Below are positions 35,611 through 47,378 of a stretch of DNA of 64,000 nt, piece by piece. Each line of letters opens with the position of its first letter. Within the stretch, counting starts at the first letter, position 1. The stretch is from the NCBI RefSeq assembly GCF_022605165.1, contig NC_063069.1:3844001-3908000 (forward strand). The letters are read 5' to 3'. Position numbers and translations under genes: made by a program. This DNA comes from Purpureocillium takamizusanense. Lineage: Eukaryota; Ascomycota; Sordariomycetes; Hypocreales; Ophiocordycipitaceae. The notes below the pieces were generated by a model. That model had not been told where the DNA came from and did not search any database. It saw only the letters and a program-made list of their open reading frames with translations.

Positions 35611-36652
35611 TCAGGCAGCAGCATCGGAGTACTGTGGTGGCGGCTGAGACGGCCCATCGTCATCGACAAAGTGCGGGTCGACGGCAGGCCTGCGGCCGCG
35701 ATGCCTCTCGTCCTCCATGCGCGCCGCCCACATGGCCGACCCAGCTGTCGTGGTAAGAAGGAAAAAGAAGGACAGCACCGGGATCAGCTCGAGGATCATG
35801 GCGACGGTGCCGAAGAAGACGTAGTCCCAGGTAAGACTCCTTATCTCGCGCTTCTGCTCCTGCTTGGACAGGCCGCGCAGCTGGAACCAACGGTAGTGCG
35901 ACAGTTTGCCGAGGCGCGTGCCCGTGATGACGATGAAGGCTGGCGTGCCGACGATGGGCACCACGTTGAGCGGGAGAAAGACGATGAGTTCGACAATCTG
36001 GATGATGCTCCACGGTGTGTATATGGCGGGCGACGTCGGCTTGCCGAGGCTCTTGACTGCATCGGGTGCGTCGTCAAAGAGAATGCGGTTGGGCGCGATG
36101 AGGTCCCTCAGGCCAAGCTTGAGGAAGGTGGCCTGCGCAACAAATGTTAGCCTCTGCCTCGCCTCCATCGACTACCTAGTACGCTTCAGGAGCACTGACA
36201 TCAAACACGTCGACGCGGCACTCGTCGACAAAGAAGCCCTCGAACAGGCCCTGTATAATGACGAGGCCCTCGCCTAGAGTCAAGACCAAGGCGTTGACCC
36301 AGGCACCCCAACCCTGCCAGATGGCGAGGAAGGCATACTGGGGCAGGAAGGCGAAAGTGAAGAGCACGAGGTACACGAGGAACGAAATGAGCGACAACGG
36401 CAGCAGCCTGCTCATGAAAAGCGGCCAGAATTCCTTGTTTCGGAGGAAGTACCAAATGCCGCGCAGAGGGTAGGACGCGGCGAGGCCCGCGCGAGTGATG
36501 TACGAAACGGGCCGCGACGATCGTATTGAACGCGCATCGATGCTGACGGGGATGGTGCCGTCCATGTCGTCGACGGAGGGCATGGGCGGAGGGGATCGTG
36601 GGTGGTTGTCGAAGGGAGAAGAGGCGGCGTGCGTCGCGCTGGTGTTGGACAT
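35611..36652 (-). CDS. EI24/RRT8-like integral membrane protein
   Basis: Exons 36652-36200 and 36132-35611 (GTCAGT donor, GCGCAG acceptor) give 324 residues. A polar N-terminus (about 60 residues) precedes YPLRGIWYFLRNKEFWPLF and then about six hydrophobic segments (LISFLVYLVLFTFAFLPQYA, IIQIVELIVFLPLNVVPIVG, FFGTVAMILELIPVLSFFFL). The order and the NVVPIVGTPAF loop match the EI24-domain family, which includes the yeast Rrt8/Lds group linked to lipid droplets and the outer spore wall. Location is probably ER or lipid droplet. It is divergently arranged with the GFA-domain gene. The family is a good match by eye; the exact orthology is not established. Confidence 0.75.
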
Positions 36653-37292
36653 GGCACGACACGACGAGTGTCAGCGCAAGGCATGTGAATGCATCGTTGC
36701 GCGTCCCTGCCTGTCTCGGTGCGTCACCGCTCATTCATCAGGACCTCCCGCTGTATCTCTGCACCGTCCACTGCTAATAGAAAATGTGGGTCCATGAGGT
36801 GCAGGGTAGTCCACTGCGGTTGTCCCGAGAGGCCGTTGCTGTATGAACAACACTGCGACAGTACGCATCCTACGTTAAAATATTCTTAGCTTGTTTATAA
36901 AGTAAGAGAAGAGAGGTTGTTAAGTTGTTGGTGGTTTGTGTATCCGTTTTGGGGCCTCTGCGCGGCTGCGAGACGTGCCGACAGACACATACGATGATGT
37001 CACCACCTAAATCCTCCCCCCGCCCTCAAAGCCATCGTCAGCGGCGAGTGCGCCTTTCACGGCCACAAATTGACATGCGGCTGTACCCTCGACAAACCAT
37101 GGCCTGACGTGAAGGATTCACCGCAAGTAACCGGAGCCACGAGGCAGTCCACACTCCTAGACGGCCAAGAAGACAATCGCGTCGTCGCACAATCCCAAAC
37201 ATACACACATAGCACTCGCTTTATCGCGAGCAGCCTCGCCCTCGCTTCACTTACACGCCGGCGGCCGGGCCCAAAGCCCCCCCTCATCCAAC
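36653..37292. other. Divergent intergenic region, EI24-like / GFA
   Basis: About 640 bp shared upstream region. An AT-rich patch near 36875-36905 is the only notable feature. Confidence 0.45.
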
Positions 37293-37838
37293 ATGGCCAC
37301 CGACAACGACGCTGCCGCCGCGACCTCCCTCCCCCCCCCGCCGCAAAACACCACAGGCAGCAAAACCATGGGCAGCGGCAACAACGGCGGCGGCAACAAC
37401 CCCATCGTGCACTGCCAATGCGGCGCCATCTCCTTCCCCGTGTCCCGCCCGCAGCCCCTCGCCCTGTACTTCTGCCACTGCACCGAGTGCCGCCGGCAGT
37501 CGTCCTCGGCCTTTGGCGCCTCGGCCATCTACCCGGCGGCGGGCATGTGGCCGCTCCCGGCGGCGCAGGCGGCGCGTCTGGGCGTGTGGACGCGCACGTC
37601 GGACAGCGGCACGACGCTCGAGTGCTACTTCTGCAAGCGGTGCGGCGTGCGCATCCTGCACCGCCCGCTGCGCGCCGACGGCTCGCCAAAGCCCAACGTC
37701 ACGGTCAAGGCTGGTTGCGTGAAGGGCCTGCGGCTCGAGGGCGCGACACATATCTGGGCCAAGTCGGCGGTCGTGGAGGTGCCGGACGGTGCGGCGTGGG
37801 AGGAGCCTGATGAGGATGTTGATGAGGAGAGGGAGTAG
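37293..37838 (+). CDS. GFA/CENP-V-domain zinc protein
   Basis: Single exon, 181 residues. After a low-complexity N-terminus (about 35 residues, Asn/Gly-rich), the GFA fold is marked by zinc ligands CQC (41, 43), CHCTEC (61, 63, 66) and CYFCKRCG (111, 114, 117), with SSAFGASAIYP and GTTLECYFC between. GFA-domain proteins were named for glutathione-dependent formaldehyde binding, but most fungal members are uncharacterised. The acidic tail (EEPDEDVDEERE) is typical low complexity. The seven cysteines fit two zinc sites. Cytosolic, no signal peptide. Family confident; reaction unknown. Confidence 0.87.
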   Translation: MATDNDAAAATSLPPPPQNTTGSKTMGSGNNGGGNNPIVHCQCGAISFPVSRPQPLALYFCHCTECRRQSSSAFGASAIYPAAGMWPLPAAQAARLGVWTRTSDSGTTLECYFCKRCGVRILHRPLRADGSPKPNVTVKAGCVKGLRLEGATHIWAKSAVVEVPDGAAWEEPDEDVDEERE

Positions 37839-38594
37839 CAACAACAAGGTAGGAGAGCCACTTGATGCGGTACGGACCTGGATACTAACGTTAGTAGATG
37901 GGAAGGGGGACACTGCAATGGGATTGGGCCGTGAGTTGTTGCTGTTCTGTTGAGTCTCGCTCTGTTCTGCAACCTGGAGTTCACGGACGGATGGGGTTGG
38001 ACTTCCTCAGGGAAGGTGAGAATCCCGCAAGGAAAGTGACGACTGGCAAAGGTCAAAAGCTTTGAATGTGGCACATACTCTCCTCCAACTTGAGGGGGAC
38101 TGATTGATCTGGATTGCGGTTCTTTGTCGACGTATGTTGGAGTATCAGCCCCCGGGTCGCCGGGTCCCGGGCCGTGGCACGTGTGGACCCCGTTCCGCCC
38201 CGTAAAGCCGACGGGTCCACCACCGCGCGCCGACAGTGACTGCGGAACCCACTCCGGCACCCTCCTCGAAACGCCAGGCCGGCCAATTTCTCACATGCCC
38301 GAACACTCCCATACTCCTCCTTCAACTCCTGCTGCTGCCTCTGGTGGTCAGCAGGGGAACGAGTGGCAGACAAAGGCTTCTCGATTCTATTGTCCGCTTC
38401 TCATCTAGATGGTTGAAATCCACGGGAATATACTATCTGTATCGTGGGCGGTGTCGAGGCCAACGATATTCCAACGATAAAAGTTCCATTCCGACAAAAG
38501 AGTTCAAAGCCTGGCAGTGAACCGGCGGTAGTGGTGCTTGCTACCCACCGCCGTCCGTCTCGCGCCGACTCTATCCTGCCAGCCCTGCCAGGGC
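37839..38594. other. Convergent intergenic region
   Basis: About 755 bp between convergent 3' ends of the GFA and severin-like genes. No gene seen. Confidence 0.5.
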
Positions 38595-39815
38595 CTAGTT
38601 CGCCTCAATCGCCTTCATGAAGGCCCGGCTCTCGTTCCCCTGCGACACCTTGGCCAGTGGCACTAGGTGCGCGTCCTGAGCCTCGTCGCGCACGTGCCGG
38701 ATGTACGCCTGCGCAACGGCCAACCACCGCGACTTCTCCTCGCGGCTCGCGCCGCTGCCCTCCCACACCCACACGGTGCGGCCCGCGTCGTCGAGCAGGA
38801 ATACGTCGTCGCCGTCCAGGTCCGCCGTCGAGATGCGGCCCCCATCTTTGACCAGGTCGAACGACAGCTGGCCCGAAGCGTCGCTGAGGCGGAAGAGCCG
38901 TCTCGGCCGAGCGGGCGAGGAGGAGGCGGCTGTGGATGAGGCGGAGCGCGTGCCGGCAGAGGCGATGGGGCGCGGCTGCTTGAAGCCGCTCGTGGGCGTC
39001 TCGTCGGTGCCGCCGAGCAAAGTGACGACGCGGCGCGAGCGCGACTCGGCCTGCGCCACGACCTCAACGTCGACGTGCTTGGCGAGTGTCATGTCGTGTA
39101 CGACCTGTGCGGCCTTTGCCTTCTCCATGGGGTTGCAGCCCACGCCCTGCCACACCCAGATCTTGCTCTCGCCCGTGTCCAACACGAAGACGTCGCCGTC
39201 ATCGAGGCTCTCCCACGTGGGGGCCACCTCGTGCACCACGACGCTGGGTGCGGCGCCGGGGCGAAACACGCGCAGCAACGTCCTGATGGGCTCCTTTGCA
39301 TTCTCGCCATCCTGCTCGACGTGCCGGAACCCAGACCGCACGCCGCCCCTGCGGATAGACACGCGCGGGAACAGCGCCAGGAACTCGTTCGACGGGCTGC
39401 TCTGCACCTCACGGTGCTGCGTCGCCGCGCCATGCAGGAACTCGTCCAGCTCGACCGTCTTGTACGCCGCGGTGCCGGCCTCGTCCTGCGTCGTGTGCGC
39501 GCCAAGCCAGAAGAAGATGTCGTGGCCGAGTTTACTGCTATCGGCACTGCCGACTCGGTACGAGTGCAGGACGATGTAGCTGTCGCCGTCGTAGAACTCG
39601 CCGTGGCGCGCCTGGGGCCACGGCACGACCTGGAAGTCTTCGATGCGCCACACGCGAAGGCCCGGACGGGCGCCGACATGGCCGTCGTTCCATGCGGGCT
39701 CGGTGGCGGCCGACTTGTGCTTGACGCGATGGTCGATGTCGCTGCCGATGAGCTCGACATTGGAGTCCTTGATGTCGTACTCTTTGGGGTGGACGAGGCC
39801 CTGGTGGGGAGCCAT
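38595..39815 (-). CDS. Severin/gelsolin-like actin-binding protein
   Basis: Single exon; 406 residues from the ATG at 39815 (MAPHQGLVHPKEYDIKDSN), chosen over an upstream in-frame ATG at 39962 because the added 49 residues look non-conserved. Three gelsolin-like repeats are visible: about residues 45-160 (LRVWRIEDFQVVPWP, GDSYIVLHSYRV, DIFFWLGAHTTQDEAGTAA), 180-270 (DGDVFVLDTGESKIWVWQG) and 310-400 (DDVFLLDDAGRTVWVWEG). The D-x-F-[FV]-x-L-D-x-G-x-x-[IV]-[WY]-V-W pattern is diagnostic. Three repeats correspond to the severin/CapG size class, which severs or caps actin filaments in a calcium-dependent manner. Cytosolic; role probably in hyphal actin turnover. Confidence 0.92.
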   Translation of the reverse strand: MAPHQGLVHPKEYDIKDSNVELIGSDIDHRVKHKSAATEPAWNDGHVGARPGLRVWRIEDFQVVPWPQARHGEFYDGDSYIVLHSYRVGSADSSKLGHDIFFWLGAHTTQDEAGTAAYKTVELDEFLHGAATQHREVQSSPSNEFLALFPRVSIRRGGVRSGFRHVEQDGENAKEPIRTLLRVFRPGAAPSVVVHEVAPTWESLDDGDVFVLDTGESKIWVWQGVGCNPMEKAKAAQVVHDMTLAKHVDVEVVAQAESRSRRVVTLLGGTDETPTSGFKQPRPIASAGTRSASSTAASSSPARPRRLFRLSDASGQLSFDLVKDGGRISTADLDGDDVFLLDDAGRTVWVWEGSGASREEKSRWLAVAQAYIRHVRDEAQDAHLVPLAKVSQGNESRAFMKAIEAN

Positions 39816-40472
39816 CGTGTGTGAAGCGGGGGTGGACGCTGAGCGGGGAAACGAAGAAGGAAGAACGAGCGTAGCGGGAGAGCGGTGGAATCCAAGGCCA
39901 GGAGTTGAGCAGTTGTTCGCTGGGGGAATTGGATGAAGGATGAATGCCTCGAGTCGGGACACGGGGGGGTTACCTGACCGCCGTTGGATGATGATGCCCC
40001 GCGATACAGGTCCCTGGGCTTGCGGGCGCCGACGTCACAGGGGAAGCGGGGCAGGCTCAAGTCCTACCTCGATCAGGGGACCGAGCCCCATCGACGCCAG
40101 GAGGAGGAGTCGCCCAGGGTCCATCTACACCTTGGATACTTCATACCTCTGGTTAGTATTGTGCGTAGATAGGTATTAGATAGGTACCTTAGTAGCCGTG
40201 CCGGTGCTGGAGTGGGCTGCTACCTGGGACGCCGCCCGGCCTGCCGAACAGCCGCCTGAGCCCCTCAAGGCGGTACCCTAGGGCCCGGCGTCAGTCCGTC
40301 GCGGTGCTTTAGATCCTATCCAAGACTTCAAGCGCTCCACCCTGTTCTTGCACGCTGACATGGCCCAGACTTCACCGTACGTAGATAGCGAGAATTCGCG
40401 GTAATGAGCCTTGTTTTCAACAGCCATCTTGGCCCCTGGACTGTTCTGACGGCCCTCGTCGACCTACTGCGG
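39816..40472. other. Intergenic with a GGTACCT-type motif
   Basis: Upstream region of the severin-like gene and 3' flank of COG5. Around 40165-40195 the sequence gtagataggtattagataggtacctta repeats a short TAGGTA unit that recurs in other gene-free parts of the window. Confidence 0.45.
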
Positions 40473-41831
40473 CTACCGCCCCAGGTTGTTCACGACACTG
40501 CCCACCATGACGGCCACCTCGCGGTCCCAGTTCGCCTCGCCCGTCTTCCCCTTGCCCTTGCCCGTCGACAACGCGCCCGGCCGCTGGCAGCCCTTGACGA
40601 CGGCCAGCCGGATCGCGTCGCCGACATTCCCCTTGTTCGTCTTGAGCGTGCGGGCGACGACACCTCCGCGACTGACAATGTCTTGCACACGCGTCGCCAG
40701 GCTGCCCGCCATGGTGCGCCAAAAGTACGACGCGAGCGAGCCTGTCTCAAGATATGACAGCAGCGGCTGGAGGAGGTTGCCGCCACTCGTCGCCTGCTTC
40801 TGCGCCGTGCCCGTCGACGGTGGCGGTGGCGGGAACGGGAGGAGTGGGTGAGCGGGCGGCTTGGTCGACTCGAGTACGACCTCGAGACCGACGATGCCCT
40901 GACATTTGGACGTGACCTCTGCGAGCGCACGGTCGAGTGACGACAACTGGCCCAGCGAGCGCGACAGGGACGTGATGCTCGTCTGCAGGGCTGAGCGAAT
41001 GTACCGCTCTAGCGCCTCGAGGAGGAGCCGCGGCGTCCAGCTGTCGGCCTTGACGCCCAGCGTTGGAGATAGGAGGTAGAGCGCCGTCAGTGCTGGCTCC
41101 AGTTTGGCCCTGGCCTCCTCGCCTTGCGCAAACGTCGTGCTGCCGACGACGGCAAATTCGCGGACGACGCGGTCGGCTGTTTCCCGGACAGAGCGCTCTA
41201 TGGGAGTGATGACGCTGTCTTGCAGCGCGCGGATGGCGTCGACGCGGTTTAGGCCGTGGCCTTCCTCGCCCGGGGCCTTGCTGTCGAGGACTTCGCGTAG
41301 AGAGAGAATCGTGTATGAGCATCGAACGAGCGCGCCGAGGTCCTCGCGGGACGCCGGCCCGCTGCTGAGTTCCGAGTGCTGCAGCTGGAGCTGTCTTCCA
41401 AGCTGAAGACAGCGGCCGACGGAGCGGCCGAGGCGCAGCGTCTCCCACAAGCGGAGGGCGACATGGCGCACCTCGTCGGCCTCGGCATGTTTGTCAATGA
41501 CCTCCTTCTCGAGCTGCCTGTAGCTGTCGTTGAGCGTCTTGATCTGGGTGTCGAGCTCGGCGATGATGCGCTTGCTGGCGGCGGTTTGGGTCTGGGTGTG
41601 CTGTAGCAGGGGCACGGCGGAGCGGGTGGCGAGGAGGTCGATGTGGGAATCGACCTCTTGGGCGTCGAAGAGGACGCGGGAGAGAGGCGTTGAGAGGTCG
41701 AGAGGTATGTCGTTGGGGTTGTTTGTGGCGACGACGAGCGAGTTGGCAAAGGTGGCGGGGCTGAAGTCGGGGGCGAGGAAGGTCTCGTAGTCGATGTACG
41801 ACGGCTCGTCGGGGTTTGTTTCGTTGGCCAT
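40473..41831 (-). CDS. COG5: Conserved oligomeric Golgi complex subunit 5
   Basis: Single exon, 452 residues from MANETNPDEPSYIDYETFL; a Met six codons upstream exists but the downstream one fits fungal COG5 N-termini. The N-terminal signature (YIDYETFLAPDFSPATFANS, then LDLSTPLSRVLFDAQEVDSH) is that of COG5, a lobe-B subunit of the COG vesicle-tethering complex that keeps Golgi glycosyltransferases in place by retrograde transport. A coiled-coil stretch follows at about 75-130, then a helical bundle (LKVRCSYTILSLREVL-type region and SALQTSITSLSRSLGQLSSL). Cytosolic face of the Golgi. The C-terminus appears complete for a fungal member, which is shorter than the animal protein. Confidence 0.88.
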   Translation of the reverse strand: MANETNPDEPSYIDYETFLAPDFSPATFANSLVVATNNPNDIPLDLSTPLSRVLFDAQEVDSHIDLLATRSAVPLLQHTQTQTAASKRIIAELDTQIKTLNDSYRQLEKEVIDKHAEADEVRHVALRLWETLRLGRSVGRCLQLGRQLQLQHSELSSGPASREDLGALVRCSYTILSLREVLDSKAPGEEGHGLNRVDAIRALQDSVITPIERSVRETADRVVREFAVVGSTTFAQGEEARAKLEPALTALYLLSPTLGVKADSWTPRLLLEALERYIRSALQTSITSLSRSLGQLSSLDRALAEVTSKCQGIVGLEVVLESTKPPAHPLLPFPPPPPSTGTAQKQATSGGNLLQPLLSYLETGSLASYFWRTMAGSLATRVQDIVSRGGVVARTLKTNKGNVGDAIRLAVVKGCQRPGALSTGKGKGKTGEANWDREVAVMVGSVVNNLGR

Positions 41832-43079
41832 GGCGGCGACGATGGACAAGCTTCAGCCCGTCCGGAAAGGCGGAGGATGAGGAGGAGGAGGCTATCTAGA
41901 GCTTTGCTGATGGGGCCGGACCGTAGAGGACAGCCGCGCTCTCCCGCCTCCCCGCGACGTGCGGCCGCCGCGAGTGATGACGAGATGCAGCAGCCTCGTC
42001 GTTTGCGCACCACAGTTGCGCAATTGGACGTTTCGCGGAAGATGCGGTGCGCGCAGGTCAGTCTGCCGAGGTCTCGCGTCGCGTCGAGTCAAGTCAAGTC
42101 AAGTTGAACCGAGCCGTGGCCCGACAGTGGATCAATCGCTGGCGCCGCAAACTGTCGAATCCGACAAACGCGAGTCGTCGTTTCGGCGGGCCACCCACCT
42201 GCCTGCCCGCCTGCCAGATCTACTACAGTGGTTCGCCGCCACTGTGCTGTAAGTGTATGAGTGCCTTGCTAGAGGTACCTACCTAGTAGCCTGTCGGCTG
42301 TGCCGGGGCCGATTCCGCTGGTGTCAAACGTTAGGGCGCCCCCAAGGCAGTCCAATGTGCCGCTGGTGCGGCACGGGTACCTCCCCGCCAAAATTGCCGC
42401 AGAAGTCGGGCGCGCGATGATGCAGTCCTCCGTCACTGCCTGCTGGTGGTCCTGGTGGAATCCCCGCCAGACCGCCCGGGCTAGGGATTTCTCGGCCGCG
42501 TTGCTAAAGTCGTCTGCCTGTGCGGGCTTGGCAGTCAGCACTGTAACGCTGGGCGACTCTTGCTGGCTACATAACAGTGCCAAATGGTCCATGCACGGGT
42601 CTGGGACTTCCGTGGACGCCAGTGTCGGCGCGCGGCAGGCTCGGTCGCTGGCGCATCCGTCCATCGCCGTGCCTTCCGCTCCAATCCCCGTCCATCCACA
42701 ATCCGTCCATTCGTCGCGTCCGTCTACGGCCTGGCGCATCCTACAAGCTTTTCTCTCCGTCGCCTTTTTTGTTCCTGTTCCTGTTCCTGTCCCCGTTCCC
42801 GTCGTGCCGCCTCGTCCTCGTCGTCTTCGTCGTTGCTGCTGCATTGCGTCGCCGGCAATGCGTCCCGGGACCATCTGAGATTGGAACCCGTATCCCAGCA
42901 CCGACCGTCATTAGTATCGATTGTTGTTCGCGGCGTCGCTCCGGCACCCGGCTTCACTGAGAAGCCCGCCGCCTCCGGCTACCCCTCGAGGGGCCTCCTC
43001 CGTCCTGCCCGCCTCTCGCCCGCTTCCCGACAGCAAAGAACGCACGCACGCGCCCGCTGTCTGGCCCTCGCCGTTCACC
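41832..43079. other. Divergent intergenic region, COG5 / DUF2434-like
   Basis: About 1.25 kb between divergent start codons. Contains a GTTCCT hexamer repeat (42771-42800) in the probable leader of the plus-strand gene and a GGTACCTACCTAG motif near 42275. No further gene supported. Confidence 0.45.
42771..42800. repeat. (GTTCCT)n hexanucleotide repeat
   Basis: gttcctgttcctgttcctgt followed by degenerate ccccgttccc, about 300 bp upstream of the DUF2434-like start. Confidence 0.7.
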
Positions 43080-44881
43080 ATGGGCATCAAGTATGACATA
43101 TTCGACGCCCGCGACCTGCTCGCATACCCCGGCGGCGACAACGACACCGATACCGTCCTCGGCGGCGTCCACTTCAACCTCACGACCCTCAAGCACTGGA
43201 ACTACACCCTCTACGAGAACCGCACCCTATCCAACGAGTCCAATTGCTGGCTGGTCTTCGAGCCTTACGAACCCAAGCTGCTGCGCCAGAATGGCAGCTT
43301 CGTCAACGCCACCTCGTGCTATAGCGCCATCGAGAATATCAGCACCCGCGGCTACACCGGCATAGGCTTCGCTGTCGCCTATGGCTTCGGCCTCGTCCTG
43401 ACCATCACCGTCCTCGCAAAACATGGCGCCCTCTACCTCCCCAAAGAGCGCCGCTTCTACCCCATCGGCCGCCGCTGGCAGTGGTACTGGGCCTGCTTCA
43501 CTTGCGCCTGCGCCCTCGTCAGCCTCTTCCTCAACATTGACGTCGACCGATACTACCTGCCCGATCTGCCCATCGTCGTCAATGTTTTTTTCTGGTTCCT
43601 CATCTGCCAGGGCACCCTGTGTCTGACCTGGGAAGCCGTGAGACATTGGGGCAGCTGGCTCGAACGCCAGTATGTCGATCCAAATCCATTTGTCTACCGC
43701 GACGGCGACCGGAGATGGCAGATTGAGTTCTTCATCCCTCTGTGGTTTTATTTCTGGGTCTGGATGGTACGCTACCCAACCTCTTCGTTGCTTCCGCACA
43801 GTCCCCCGCATATATAACTGACAGACAATCCTGTTAGAACTTCTTCCTCGTCGTCCCGCGCAGCTGGAACTTTGCCAAGTACCAGCGGTCCGTCGCTCAA
43901 ACAGCAGAGTATGCCATACCCGCGGCCACCGGCGCCCGCTTCAAGGCCGGCGCCTTTTGTCTCATCATCGCCTGGCTCACCATTTTGTTCTCGCTCCGCC
44001 ACTCCATCAAACACTACAAGGCGCGCAACCGCGGCCTCGTCAACCGTACCCGGGGCCTGCTTCAGGCTGTGCCGCTGCGCTTCTGGCTCATCATTCCGCT
44101 CACGGCCGCCCTCATCGCCTATCAGGTCTTCATGTCCTTTGAGTGGAAGTACTCGCTCATCCGAATTGGCGGCGTCGTGCCAGTTCAGTTTGCCTGGGGC
44201 TACGGGCCCTCGGTTCTCATCGTCTACATTCAGGTGCTGTTCGGATACATCAACCCCAACGAGGACAAGGAGCTCATCCGCCAACGCCGCGAGCGCGGCG
44301 AGATGATCAATCGCGAGCTCGGCATCGTCAAGCGCCCTGCCTGGTGGCGTCGCGTTCGCGGCGACCATCTACACTCGCTGCGCGACAAAATCATGCGCAA
44401 CGTCAATGAGGTCGGCGGCGAGCGCGGCACCGGCCGCAGAGCCGAGGACGACATGGAGCGCTACGCCCGCCTGGAAGCACAAGGCGCTGCCATCAACGAC
44501 GACGGCATCGAGCTCGACAACATGCACGACGGCTCCGGCAACAACCCGCGCGTCGACCGCGCCGGCGCGAGGACCATCTCCACGACGTCGGACCACACCG
44601 TGTCAACCCCGTACGCGGGCAAGAACGATCGCCGCCACGCCGAGCGCATCATGCAGTCCGCCGCCGGCGTGCTGTTCCCCAACGACGCCGAGCGCCAGCG
44701 CCAGCAGCGCGCCGCCTTCCTCATGGAGGACGGCCCGCCGCCCCCGCCACCCTACACGGACAGCGAGAGGCGCGAGTCGGGCGCCGGCCACCCCGTCGCC
44801 GCGCAGAGGACGAACAGCACCTCGACGACGCACTCCATCGAGGGTCAGCCCCAGCAGGTGCGCAGTATGCTTGATATATGA
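43080..44881 (+). CDS. DUF2434-like polytopic membrane protein
   Basis: Exons 43080-43766 and 43838-44881 (GTACGC donor, GTTAG acceptor) give 576 residues. The N-terminal about 85 residues are rich in N-x-S/T sites (NDTD, NLTT, NYTL, NRTL, NESN, NGSF, NATS) and probably lie outside the cytosol. Then follow about seven hydrophobic segments (GIGFAVAYGFGLVLTITVLA, WYWACFTCACALVSLFLNI, IVVNVFFWFLICQGTLCL, and others to about 400) and a long polar cytosolic tail with a PPPPPPY stretch. This matches a fungus-specific membrane family without known function (DUF2434). A sensor or transporter role would be speculation. Confidence 0.83.
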
Positions 44882-47344
44882 GGTGACTGGCTTGTGCGAG
44901 GGGCCATGGGGCCATCTCCTCCCAATCTGATGCCCCGGGGCCTGGTCATCGTACGAAGTAGACGACGGGTACATAAGACGTGCCCAATCACAGTCGTGCT
45001 GTGGGACAAGGAGGGGGACGAGGAGTATAGTAGAGTACAAGGGGCGTCTGGGCGAGCATTGGGGGCGTTTCTTGACAATCTTTTGGCATATATCACTGGG
45101 CCGGGAGGAATACCGATACCATGTACGGAAATGTCTGCATGAATGCACCTCTACCACCACCATCATCACTTGGAGCACGGCCGGCAGCATGGGTTATCTG
45201 TTTCTCTCTTTTCTTGTCTTGGGCATATCCGAGTTGAAGGGTACCACTGCTGCCTTACTGGACACGACACGGAACGCACGCTTCTTTCGCCTTGCCTGCA
45301 TATACAGCTACATAGCCCCCTATAGGCTGACCGAGAGATTTTCCGTTCTTTTTCTTACCCATGAAGCTGCCTATTCGTGCTTACCTAGACTTTCGGGCGT
45401 CTCCCCGTATGTTGTGGTAGGCTGGGAGGCGGGGCTTTTTGCATGTCACTGAGAGTGGCTCTTGGTGGGCGTCCCCATGTCCCGATGCGGACCTACTTAT
45501 ATGCATGGACGATGGGATGGTGGATGCATCTTGACCAGGCCAAAAGGGAGGAGAAGAAGAAGAAGATGATGATGATGACACTGGCGCTACGATTTGAGGA
45601 TGAAATACTGCAGGGCAGCACGGCACAGCTGCCGCCGCCTGACGCACAAGGGCCTAGAGCATCTCTGGCAGCCTGGTACAGTATACGTACCAACGTTACT
45701 TCGGGGTATACCCAGAATCTCACACCCTATGATAGTATACAAGGTACAGTACCTAAGGTAGGTAGAGGTGGTATAAGTACCGGGTTGAGTTGGCATATAG
45801 CAAGACGCCTTGGCGAGTGCACCAATGACCAGTCGTGAGATCATCATGAGATGCATCGACGCCCCGTCCGCGAGGATGGAGCGCGCACCTTCACTAATGC
45901 AAGGGACCAGTGGCAAAGATTTTGCCCGCAACCCAACAGCGTCAGTCGCAACCTCGAGGGGGGCCCGTGGGCATCCGGGCGTCACACGTGCGGGACTGTC
46001 CTGCGCCGTATGCCGCGCCTGTGCTGCAACGCGCTGTGCTGCAAGGACGGGAGTGATAATGTGAGTGCTGTACTGTGCTGTACTGTACAGCGCGGCACGC
46101 GTGCGAGATTCCCACACGGATACCCGCCCGCAAGCACAGTGCCCGTCCACCGACATCTCATCCATTTTCATCCCACCCTCGCCGTGGATACGCATGGACC
46201 CTGCCGCAGGTAGGGACTCAAGAGACACACCTACCGAGCACGGCAGAGCCCGAATCAAGGTCCAAATGGCAACCGCCCTTCTTCGTGGCCAGGCAAGGGG
46301 TCCTTGACGAGCCACAATGGGAAATCCCGGACTCGCTCTCGACACCCCATGGAATGACCACCAAAGTTCACCATCAGACGCCAGGCGGATGAGGGTCCCC
46401 ATGCGTGAGACACAACGGGCATGTGACGAATGATGGACCCTGGAAACGGGCCGACGATGGCCCTTTGCGCGCCGTGGAGCCGCGACCCCGACGACTCCGT
46501 ATGCTTGGGACGTATTATCCATGTTTGTTGGCTGCTGGTCCGGGGCCGCGGGCGTGGGTGTTGGGACGTCTGGCGGGCAGTACATACAGTCCTTTCATGA
46601 AAGTTATCGTCTCAACCCTGCGATGGCCAACGGTTGCAAGCCCGCGGTCAGAATCCATCGTGAACGATGATGCGCAAGCCGTGCGGCGGCGGCAACTGGC
46701 GGTGAGGACATAGACAATCGACACGACCCCGGCGCGGGACGTGCCTATGAGCCGTCCGTCGGGAGAGTGCTGTGTTGGGAGCGATGCGGCCTCTGCACTG
46801 ATATGTACCGGCCGTTGGTGATGGCCGTCGTCAACGATGAACCTGCTGACCAGAGTATCGGAGCCAACGAGCCAGACGGCGCACGTTCCTTGCACGCGCA
46901 TGTTGGCAAAGCAAGACCGGGGTTGCCTTGCGTCTCCGCCATGATGCAGTGACCAAGCCATGCCATGCAATGGATGCATTCTGTCTGCTCATGCTCGACG
47001 TGGCCAGTGGCGAAACGGCGTCTTGCTTGCCAAGGCCGGCGGCAGGGATACGCCACTTGGCGCCCTTGCGCCGCATACACCGGGTTCTGCTCCTGATGGC
47101 AACTCTGGATGCTTCATTAGGGTGTTATAATGCGCTGCACTGTGCAGTCTTTCCGTGGCCCTGATGCAGAGGTCAGCCCGTCAGCCCGTCGGGTCATGCA
47201 GGTGTCGAAGCATGGCATTCGGCGCCTCGCTCAAGGAAGGGTTTTGCATCAGCCGCCGGCTCCTTCTCCCGTTCCGATGCCGCGTCAGGGGCAGATCCGT
47301 CATCGGCACATGGGACTGTCAGGCGGAAATGCTCTGTGGCGACA

Positions 47345-47378
47345 AGAGAGAGAGAGAGAGAGAGTAAGAGAGAGAGGG
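47345..47378. repeat. (GA)n microsatellite
   Basis: Near-perfect GA repeat (agagagagagagagagagag interrupted by taag). Confidence 0.75.
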
